NCBI GenBank assembly: GCA_002500925.1
Contig: DLTN01000005.1
Span: 1 to 10,574, forward strand
Length of the DNA: 10,574 nt
Direction of reading: 5' to 3'
From: Gemmatimonadales bacterium UBA7835
Lineage (GTDB): Bacteria > Gemmatimonadota > Gemmatimonadetes > Longimicrobiales > Gaopeijiaceae
Shown here: in pieces, positions 5,174-10,574 of the stretch
How positions within the stretch are numbered: the first letter of the stretch is position 1
Layout of the letters: each line of letters begins with the position of its first letter
Position numbers and translations under genes: made by a program
Notes under the pieces: model-generated
Database searches by the model: none
The model's input: only the letters and a program-made list of their open reading frames with translations
What the model was told of the DNA's origin: nothing

Positions 5174-6514
5174 TTGACTGACCGATTGGCGCGTACCCTG
5201 AACATGAAAGAGGGAGAGCTTCCGCTCGCCCTTCTCGCAGTAGGATTCCACTTCTGCGTGTTGTGTGGGTACTTCTTCCTCCGGCCAGTCCGAGATGCCA
5301 TGGGCGTTTCACGGGGTATGAGTGACCTGCGGTGGCTCTTCGTCGTGACCTCAATAGTGTCTCTAGCACTAGTCCTTGCCTTCGGCGGGGTCGTAGCACG
5401 TACCAACCGACGTCGATTCATCCCAATCGCATACCTCTTCGTGATCGTGTGTCTCCTCGCCTTCTCAGGTCTATTGGTATGGGACGGGATGGCAGGTGGA
5501 GGACTGATCGGATCCGATACTGAAACCGTTATGGCCCGTGGGATCGGGTACTCGTTTTATGTATGGCTGAGCGCGATCAACCTTTTCACCACTAGCATAT
5601 TCTGGGCCTTCATGGTCGACGTATTCGACGTCGACCAAGGCAAACGGATGTTCGCCTTTATAGGGATTGGGGGCACACTCGGCGCACTAGTGGGTGGCAC
5701 CGCGACAACAGCTATTAGCAGTATGACGACGTCCGTGTTTCTGCCAGCCGGATTGATGCTCCTCGGCGCAGCATTCTTCGCCGTAGGCATAGTCATGATG
5801 CTCACTCTCGACCGGGTCGCGCGTGCGTCATCTAGGTCTCGTTTGTCAAACAAGAGCCCAGCACCTCCAGCTTCGAACAATCTTGAGGGCAGAACGATCG
5901 GCGGAACATTCTGGGGTGGCTTGCGAGCAGTCGTAAGTTCACCATACCTGCTCGGTATCGGTGTCTGGATCGTGTTCATGGCGACCTCGAACACTATGAT
6001 TTATTTCACCCAAGCAAACATAGTTCTCGGGGAAGCCGACACGTTCAGTCAACGAGTCGCCGGTTTCGCCTTGTTCGATGCCCTTGCTCAGTTCGTGACA
6101 CTGCTTACGCAGATGTTCATTACGACGCATCTCATCCGGCGCATGGGTATCGGGTGGACTCTGGCGATCCTCCCCCTGGTCACCATGGTAGGCTTTGCAA
6201 TCCTATCAGTATGGACTGTGTATGGTGTCATGGCCGTATTCCAGGCCGTCCACCGGGCAACCCGGTACGCGGTATCAAGACCGTCCCGAGAAACGCTTTT
6301 TAGCGTCATCCCGCCGGCCGACAAGTATAAGGCGAAGCCGGTTGTGGACGTGTTCCTCTACCGTGGTGGGGATGTAGCAGGCGTTGGAGTAGATGGAATG
6401 TTCGCGGCAATGGGCTTTACCTTGCCGATGGTGGCCATGGCGACCGCTCCGATTGCAGGTATTTGGGGGCTTCTATCGGTGAAACTCGGCCGAGCCCAGC
6501 AGAATCTGACTTAG
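5174..6514 (+). CDS. ATP/ADP translocase (Tlc/Npt)-like membrane carrier
   Basis: A 446-residue polytopic inner-membrane protein with about 11-12 hydrophobic segments by eye. Residues 23-45, with CGYFFLRPVRDAMG, match the first-helix block of the Tlc/Npt nucleotide-transporter branch related to the major facilitator superfamily. Residues 140-175 hold FWAFMVDVFDVDQGKRMF then IGIGGTLGALVGG. Residues 371-402, with RETLFSVIPPADKYKAK then VFLYRGGD, match the C-terminal family block. A hydrophilic loop rich in Ser, Asn and Pro (about 217-240) separates the halves. Founding members exchange ATP for ADP in Rickettsia and Chlamydia, but many homologues occur in free-living bacteria with unknown substrates, so nucleotide transport is not assumed. 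The start is TTG at 5174, backed by GGAG 7 nt upstream. It is alone on its strand, divergent from the creatininase-like gene and convergent with the SDR gene. Family call good; substrate unknown. Confidence 0.85.
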   Translation: MTDRLARTLNMKEGELPLALLAVGFHFCVLCGYFFLRPVRDAMGVSRGMSDLRWLFVVTSIVSLALVLAFGGVVARTNRRRFIPIAYLFVIVCLLAFSGLLVWDGMAGGGLIGSDTETVMARGIGYSFYVWLSAINLFTTSIFWAFMVDVFDVDQGKRMFAFIGIGGTLGALVGGTATTAISSMTTSVFLPAGLMLLGAAFFAVGIVMMLTLDRVARASSRSRLSNKSPAPPASNNLEGRTIGGTFWGGLRAVVSSPYLLGIGVWIVFMATSNTMIYFTQANIVLGEADTFSQRVAGFALFDALAQFVTLLTQMFITTHLIRRMGIGWTLAILPLVTMVGFAILSVWTVYGVMAVFQAVHRATRYAVSRPSRETLFSVIPPADKYKAKPVVDVFLYRGGDVAGVGVDGMFAAMGFTLPMVAMATAPIAGIWGLLSVKLGRAQQNLT

Positions 6515-6561
6515 AAAAAGCTAGAAACCGGTAACGTCACCATCATCTGATCAGTCTAATT

Positions 6562-7716
6562 TCAACCCTGCAGCGCGCTCCAAGCATCCAGAAGTTCGCG
6601 CTCACGCTGCCGGCTCATGCCAAAGCGCCGATTGGCTCGCTCGGCCGCGGGCCGCGTCTTATCCCACTCCAGAGTGTCTTTAGCAGTTTCTACTAGCGGC
6701 CGAAACGTCAATCCCGAAGAAACAGCGTCACTGACATCCACAAACATCAGAGGATCCCCTGGAATCCACGCAGGAAGATCCTGCCAGGGAGAGACGCCCT
6801 GTCCCTCCAGAAATGACTCCGGGATCCAAGTCAGCTCGTGTGGCGTCTCGGTCGCTCGGCCGATCTTATCGAGCATTGAGCCCATCGACATTCGCTCAGC
6901 CGGCCCTGTAGCATTGAAATTCCCAACCGTCCGACTCTCAGCCAGCCTAACAATCCACTCAGTTAAATCACGTTGATCGATTACCTGGTTCGCGTGATCC
7001 GGGTTTCCTGGTGCTAATACTCGCCCCCCCTCGTCAAGTCGAACCGGCCAATAGGTAAACCGGTCCGTCATATCTCCGGGACCCGCAATCAGGCCCGGAC
7101 GAACAACTGTCGCTCGGCCAGGGAATGCGGCGTGGACGATGTTCTCACTCAAGGTCTTCATTAGGCCGTAGGAGGCGTCATCACCGTCCTTCCAGCCTTG
7201 GGGTGGTTCGATGCGATGATAATCCTCATCGACCAGCGGCTCGAACATGACCTCGCTCGCTCGGTCCCAGCCGAAGCCCTGTAGCGCATATGCAGAGATA
7301 GACGAGACAAAGACATACTGCTGAGCAACGTCCGCCAGTAACTCCGTGCTTTTCTGCACCCACCTGTAGTCTTGCGCGTTGTTATCCAGAACGACATCCC
7401 ACACTCGCCCCTCCAAGGCATCATGGTCATCGTTCCTATCACCTTGGAGACGTTCAACACTTTCGGGGAGGTCGATCTCTCGCTGTCCACGGGTGAAGAT
7501 ACTGACCCTGTGACCCCGCTCGACAGCATAGCTAACCATGTGCGGGCCAATGAACCCGGTACCACCTAGTATGAGGATACGCAGCGGAGCTATTGGCGAC
7601 TCACCCTTGTCGCTGTCACCAATCTGTTCTCCAGTGCACGCGGTGTTGGCACCCAGGGCCAGTCCTGTACCCACAACCCCGGTCGTTCGGACGAAGTCTC
7701 TGCGCGTCGGCGACAT
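6562..7716 (-). CDS. Tat-exported NAD(P)-binding epimerase/dehydratase-like protein (extended SDR)
   Basis: A 384-residue protein with a twin-arginine signal (SPTRRDFVRTTG, then hydrophobic GVVGTGLALGANTA), so it should be exported already folded. The mature part starts with a Rossmann fold: LRILILGGTGFIG at 45-57 is the dinucleotide-binding glycine motif of extended short-chain dehydrogenases. VFVSSISAY at 135-143 and YGLMK at 183-187 supply the Ser and Tyr-xxx-Lys catalytic set. VVRPGLIAGPGD near 204-215 and the NFNATGP block near 267-272 follow the family order. It probably acts on a sugar-like or other hydroxylated compound using NAD(P); the substrate is unknown. ATG 7716 is preferred because AGGGA lies 7 nt upstream and the Tat motif then sits at the N-terminus. 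An in-frame TTG at 7755 would add 13 residues. It follows the barrel gene by 75 bp, likely as the last gene of that operon. Confidence 0.88.
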   Translation of the reverse strand: MSPTRRDFVRTTGVVGTGLALGANTACTGEQIGDSDKGESPIAPLRILILGGTGFIGPHMVSYAVERGHRVSIFTRGQREIDLPESVERLQGDRNDDHDALEGRVWDVVLDNNAQDYRWVQKSTELLADVAQQYVFVSSISAYALQGFGWDRASEVMFEPLVDEDYHRIEPPQGWKDGDDASYGLMKTLSENIVHAAFPGRATVVRPGLIAGPGDMTDRFTYWPVRLDEGGRVLAPGNPDHANQVIDQRDLTEWIVRLAESRTVGNFNATGPAERMSMGSMLDKIGRATETPHELTWIPESFLEGQGVSPWQDLPAWIPGDPLMFVDVSDAVSSGLTFRPLVETAKDTLEWDKTRPAAERANRRFGMSRQRERELLDAWSALQG

Positions 7717-7723
7717 CGTAGCG

Positions 7724-7728
7724 TCCCT
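7724..7728 (-). promoter_or_regulatory. Shine-Dalgarno AGGGA deciding the start of the Tat-exported SDR
   Basis: AGGGA is 7 nt upstream of ATG 7716. It argues against the longer TTG start at 7755. Confidence 0.6.
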
Positions 7729-7791
7729 ACTTGTCTCAGTCTGATTTGACGCCAATAACCATGCCCGGCCTCAATAGGGCTGGCAAGCCAT

Positions 7792-8475
7792 TCAGCGGCT
7801 CAAGGTTCGTCCGAATCTCAAGACAAGACCTGATGAGCGGTTCTTAGCTGACACGAAGTCACCACTGTATGCATCTCCCAAACCTTCAAAGACACGTGCC
7901 TCGATCTCTGCGTGAAACGAAGATGGAAGAGTGGCAGCGAATCCTGCGCCAACGCCTGCGCCGAACACCTGTGCGACCTCTTGCAAACCAAGACCTAGCT
8001 CAGGGCTGAACCGGTTCCGAAGCACCACATCGATCACTGGACCCGCTGTGGCAAACACCTCAACCAACCCTAGTCGAGCTGCAAAACGTGGCTGAACAGC
8101 AACAGTCAAGTAATCTGTTCGCGCTTCCCCGATCAATTCACCCCCCCTCAAATCCCCCACAACGCTGCCACCTCTCTGGGTCCACATGAATTCAGCACGC
8201 ATTTCGAACCAAGGGACCGAAGTCCTCGCGTTCAGAAAGCCACCCACTTGAACGCCTCCGACCTTCTCTGTCTGATACTCCGAGTTCCAGACCTGTTCAT
8301 TCATCACTCGACCAGCAACCACACCCGCTATCGAACTGGATGTCTGCGCATTTACAACCACCGGACTCACACTCAGAACTACCGCGAGAAGCCCTATGAC
8401 CGCAGGACACTGGGGACCCAGCCTCACTCGCTCAAAGCTCCAAAGACAGCAATCAGGAGAAAAGTTCCTAAACAT
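7792..8475 (-). CDS. Probable outer-membrane beta-barrel protein
   Basis: A predicted 227-residue exported protein that I cannot assign to a named family. A hydrophobic signal segment (PAVIGLLAVVLSVSPVVVNA) ends in a good signal-peptidase site, VNA before QTSS. The mature part alternates short amphipathic strands with Gly- and aromatic-rich turns: VGGVQVGGFLNARTS, FEMRAEFMWTQRGG, DYLTVAVQPRFAARLG, EVFATAGPVIDVV, GAGVGAGFAATL, FHAEIEARVFEGLG, SGLVLRFGRTL. This is the look of a small 8-strand OmpA/PorT-like barrel. It lacks the usual terminal Phe, ending TLSR. ATG 8475 overlaps the upstream TGA as TGATG, suggesting coupling, but it leaves a long cysteine-containing n-region before the signal. 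A GTG at 8427 would give a conventional 28-residue signal peptide. It sits between the DUF3500 gene and the Tat-exported SDR gene. The barrel call rests on pattern alone. Confidence 0.65.
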   Translation of the reverse strand: MFRNFSPDCCLWSFERVRLGPQCPAVIGLLAVVLSVSPVVVNAQTSSSIAGVVAGRVMNEQVWNSEYQTEKVGGVQVGGFLNARTSVPWFEMRAEFMWTQRGGSVVGDLRGGELIGEARTDYLTVAVQPRFAARLGLVEVFATAGPVIDVVLRNRFSPELGLGLQEVAQVFGAGVGAGFAATLPSSFHAEIEARVFEGLGDAYSGDFVSAKNRSSGLVLRFGRTLSR

Positions 8476-9518
8476 CAATGATGAGGGACTGTATTCCGGT
8501 GCTCACGGAGAAAATCTCGACCAAAGTCACCATCGAACTCTCGCCAAACTGAATGGATGTGGTTCGCACCGTTCTGCGTGTTGTCGTATTCGATCAGGAA
8601 GGTGGATCCCTGAACTCGATAGTAATGAGGCTGTCCCGGCTCTATGCTGCCCGCCCATGCGAAACGGATACCGCCCGTGTCACTACCGAGCAAGCGGCTC
8701 CGGCGGTGCTCAGCGATTTCGTCAGACACCACCGAGAGATAGACGTCAACAAGCTCGAAAAGCATCCGTCTCTGATCCTCTGCGAGGTCACTCACTTGAA
8801 TTCCGATCGGCTCGAAAGGACGGATGTTGATATCGGCCGACGTTAGTATATCACGAGGCGCACTGACATTGATTACCGCCTTCCTCTGCTGAGACGGATT
8901 CAGCGCTCGAACAAGATTCCGACCCGCATCCTCTCGATCCCCTAGCACACGGCGGCCCGCCTGAACGCCCTCTTTCACCTCGGCGGGATTCGCACCTAGG
9001 AAAGCGGGCGCTACTAAAGCGATTACACCGCCCACGATCGTGTAATGCAGCGAAATATGGTGCCCCTCAAATCGCCATCCCCAATCTCCGTCATTTGAGG
9101 GCGTTCCAAACACACTGAACAGGTACTCATCTCGGTCACGAGCAAATCTCTGTCCGCCTTCGAGCGCCAGTAACATGTCCTCGAGCTCCATGACTTGACT
9201 CACGGTCATGTAGCCTTGTTGGCTTAGTCCCGACTTCAGAAGGTCATGCGCCCTCGCCCGCTGATTTCGATTGAGATCGGCGATCATTACGCCCCTGCGC
9301 TCGAACATCTCTACCGGGACGAAATGAAAACGCATCCGTTCTTCGTCTTCGAAATCAAAACTCGCCAGCGATCTTTGATCTTCTGTCAAAGCTTCCAAAA
9401 ACGAGCTCGCTGCGTCACTCATCTTTTCAACATCTCGAGACTCCTCCCAACGAGCGCCAACAAGTACGATCACCATTGAGAGAAAAAAGCCTAAGAAAAC
9501 GGAGCGGCGAGAATGCAT
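8475..9518 (-). CDS. DUF3500-family exported protein
   Basis: A 347-residue protein recognisable as DUF3500, a family without an established function as far as I know. The N-terminus MHSRRSVFLGFFLSMVIVLVG is a signal peptide or signal anchor, placing the rest outside the cytoplasm. Hallmark blocks: DWGWRFEGHHISLHY near 145-159; APAFLGANPAEVKEG near 170-184 with GRRVLGDRED after it; HYYRVQGSTFLIEYDNTQ near 298-315; ANHIHSVWREFDGDFG near 318-333. The histidines H153, H154, H158, H320 and H322 could form a metal site, which is inference. The start at ATG 9518 is chosen because AAGGA at 9530-9526 is 7 nt upstream. An in-frame GTG at 9560 would overlap the preceding gene and add 14 residues before the signal. 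It begins 25 nt after the serine hydrolase stop, and its own stop touches the barrel gene, so all three look co-transcribed. Confidence 0.86.
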   Translation of the reverse strand: MHSRRSVFLGFFLSMVIVLVGARWEESRDVEKMSDAASSFLEALTEDQRSLASFDFEDEERMRFHFVPVEMFERRGVMIADLNRNQRARAHDLLKSGLSQQGYMTVSQVMELEDMLLALEGGQRFARDRDEYLFSVFGTPSNDGDWGWRFEGHHISLHYTIVGGVIALVAPAFLGANPAEVKEGVQAGRRVLGDREDAGRNLVRALNPSQQRKAVINVSAPRDILTSADINIRPFEPIGIQVSDLAEDQRRMLFELVDVYLSVVSDEIAEHRRSRLLGSDTGGIRFAWAGSIEPGQPHYYRVQGSTFLIEYDNTQNGANHIHSVWREFDGDFGRDFLREHRNTVPHH

Positions 9519-9525
9519 GATGTGG

Positions 9526-9530
9526 TCCTT
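9526..9530 (-). promoter_or_regulatory. Shine-Dalgarno AAGGA deciding the start of the DUF3500 gene
   Basis: AAGGA lies 7 nt before ATG 9518, in the 25-nt gap after the serine hydrolase stop. It makes the longer GTG start at 9560 unlikely. Confidence 0.65.
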
Positions 9531-9543
9531 AGTCAAAGCGCAG

Positions 9544-10574
9544 TCAGCGACTGTACCCACGGGTGACGCCTTGGGCTACCGAATCCCAAGAATAAGCGTT
9601 TTGGATTCGACGACTTATCTCCGCAATCAAGCCACTGCCACTGTCAGCGTTCGTCATAATCACAAACCCATAGCCCTTGGCAGTGTGAGCGAGAAGCCGT
9701 GCTCTAAAACCCCAGTTACTTCCCCCATGACCGAAATACCAGCCCTCGCCAATCTGACTTATCGAAAACCCGACGGCGTATGGCCCGACACCGACGGGAC
9801 GGAGCATCTCACCAACCAGACTGCGATCGAGCACCGCTCCCTCACCACCTCGCACGGTTTTTTGCACATCGATGGCGAATCGCGCCAAATCCGACGGCGT
9901 CGTCCATAGGCCCGCGGCGGCCAATTCCGGATACACATGCCATTTCGCTCCCTTGGTCTGGCCCTCAGCGTCGTGCGCACGTGCTGCCCCCCGATCGTTC
10001 TCTACCGATATTGGCTGTTGATAGGAACTTCGCGACATCCCGATTGGGTCAAGTACGTAGGTCGACATCAACTCTTCGAACGGCATACCCCGAGCCTCGC
10101 TCAATGCTAGCTCCATCAGAGTCACGCCACCGCCGGAATACTCATAAAACACTAGAGGCTCACGCTCCATAAAGACCGGTCCAACATTAGAGAGCTCATG
10201 GCCTTCTAGGATCTGGACTGTCGTCGGCAGGGGCACACCGGGCGCGTAACCAGGGAATCCGAAACCATCGCCGAGACCCGAAGTATGGCTACTCAGGCCG
10301 CGCGGGGTGACTGGCCGCTCGTCGGTGAAGCCACCACCATCCAGACTCCAGGACCTCAAGATATCGTTGATGTCGTCGTCTAGGCTAAAGAGCCCATCCT
10401 GCGCGGCCCGAACGGTCGCCATAGCCGCTACTGGCTTACTGATTGAGGCTGCTTGAAACATGGTTGTCGTATCGACGACCATTCCGGTCTCAATATCTGA
10501 GATTCCGTATCCCTTGGCCCAATGGATATCGAAGTTGTCGATCACCGCCACACTCACTCCCGGGACCTCAAAGC
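9544..10574 (-). CDS. Serine hydrolase, beta-lactamase/PBP (class C-like) family, N-terminus cut by window edge
   Basis: The visible part is 342 residues of a penicillin-binding-protein-fold serine hydrolase. The frame stays open to the right edge: the codons before GTG 10557 read FEVPG and join VSVAVIDNFDIHWAKGYG, the usual PGVSVAVI family opening. That GTG is therefore internal and the signal peptide and first residues are missing. AASISKPVAAM holds the SxxK motif, with the nucleophilic Ser codon at 10446-10444 and the Lys three residues on. EYSGGGVTLMELAL holds the Tyr motif in the YSGGG form, where class C enzymes have YxN. FGHGGSNWGFRA is the HGG motif standing for KTG. AAGLWTTPSDLARFAIDVQ is also typical. 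Members include esterases, D-aminopeptidases and peptidases; true beta-lactamase activity should not be assumed. It heads, within this window, an operon with the DUF3500, barrel and SDR genes. Confidence 0.9.
   Translation of the reverse strand, partial: FEVPGVSVAVIDNFDIHWAKGYGISDIETGMVVDTTTMFQAASISKPVAAMATVRAAQDGLFSLDDDINDILRSWSLDGGGFTDERPVTPRGLSSHTSGLGDGFGFPGYAPGVPLPTTVQILEGHELSNVGPVFMEREPLVFYEYSGGGVTLMELALSEARGMPFEELMSTYVLDPIGMSRSSYQQPISVENDRGAARAHDAEGQTKGAKWHVYPELAAAGLWTTPSDLARFAIDVQKTVRGGEGAVLDRSLVGEMLRPVGVGPYAVGFSISQIGEGWYFGHGGSNWGFRARLLAHTAKGYGFVIMTNADSGSGLIAEISRRIQNAYSWDSVAQGVTRGYSR

Noticed and set aside
5557..5994. 145-codon minus-strand frame inside the carrier gene
   Set aside because: Antisense shadow of a membrane-protein gene with no motif of its own; the plus frame carries the conserved carrier blocks.
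6515..6561. Terminator between the convergent carrier and SDR genes
   Set aside because: Only short palindromes (ACCGGT, CTGATCAG) are present, with no stem plus T-run on either strand.
7161..7565. 134-codon frame on the same strand as the SDR gene in another frame
   Set aside because: Overlaps the conserved Rossmann-fold coding frame entirely and resembles no protein family.
7717..7791. Terminator or promoter between the barrel and SDR genes
   Set aside because: GGCT-TGCC-AGCC on the minus strand forms only a 4-bp stem without a U-run, and no -35/-10 pair is convincing, so read-through is the simpler reading.
8396..8830. 144-codon plus-strand frame opposite the barrel and DUF3500 genes
   Set aside because: Antisense to the DUF3500 C-terminal conserved blocks, with no recognisable domain.
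9517..10172. Two 130-codon plus-strand frames opposite the serine hydrolase
   Set aside because: Antisense to SxxK/HGG-bearing coding sequence; rich in Arg, Pro and His as shadow frames are.
9544..10557. Complete serine hydrolase gene starting at GTG 10557
   Set aside because: The codons upstream (FEVPG) continue the family's PGVSVAVI motif in frame to the edge with no stop, so the gene is truncated by the window and does not start there.
1..10574. Defence system, CRISPR array, transposon, prophage or tRNA genes
   Set aside because: No repeat-spacer pattern, transposase, integrase, terminal inverted repeats, tRNA cloverleaf or defence-type domain was seen in any frame; every long coding frame is accounted for by metabolic, envelope or regulatory genes.

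Overview
This is a gene-dense bacterial window of mid-50s % GC (estimated by eye on a sample). It holds twelve protein-coding genes, two of them cut by the window edges. I saw no rRNA, tRNA, CRISPR array, insertion sequence or prophage gene. The organism is diderm: there are two lipoprotein signal peptides, a probable outer-membrane beta-barrel protein, a Tat signal and several Sec signals. Exported DUF3500, an exported creatininase-like protein, a YSGGG-type serine hydrolase, lipoprotein cyclophilins and a Tlc/Npt-like carrier together resemble uncultured, often marine, Gemmatimonadota-like bacteria. That assignment is inference from gene content, with no marker gene to confirm it.

Layout from left to right: (1) 1-725, minus: the N-terminal 241 residues of a low-specificity threonine aldolase, running off the left edge. 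(2) 882-1592, plus: a cyclophilin-type peptidyl-prolyl isomerase lipoprotein, divergent from the aldolase. (3) 1687-4977, minus: in transcription order, an exported creatininase-like protein, a small cupin, a second and more divergent cyclophilin-like lipoprotein, a homocysteine S-methyltransferase (4-bp overlap with the lipoprotein) and a short DksA/TraR-type zinc-finger protein. The last four are closely packed and probably one operon. (4) 5174-6514, plus: a polytopic carrier of the ATP/ADP translocase (Tlc/Npt) type, divergent from the creatininase gene. Their shared 190-bp spacer holds two similar hairpin-capable elements. (5) 6562-10574, minus: in transcription order, a serine hydrolase of the beta-lactamase/PBP fold (open at the right edge), a DUF3500 protein, a probable outer-membrane barrel and a Tat-exported extended SDR (NAD(P)-binding epimerase-like) protein. 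All four appear to work in the envelope.

Functional picture: most products are predicted to be exported. The cytosolic ones handle amino acids (threonine/glycine, homocysteine to methionine) or regulate transcription (DksA/TraR). No defence or mobile system is visible. The parts least explained by known biology are the paired cyclophilin-like lipoproteins with a shared C-terminal extension, the creatininase-like protein with substituted metal ligands, the DUF3500-containing envelope operon, and the duplicated inverted-repeat element in the 4978-5173 spacer. Several genes use TTG or GTG starts, or have longer in-frame extensions that Shine-Dalgarno placement argues against. The start choices are explained per gene.
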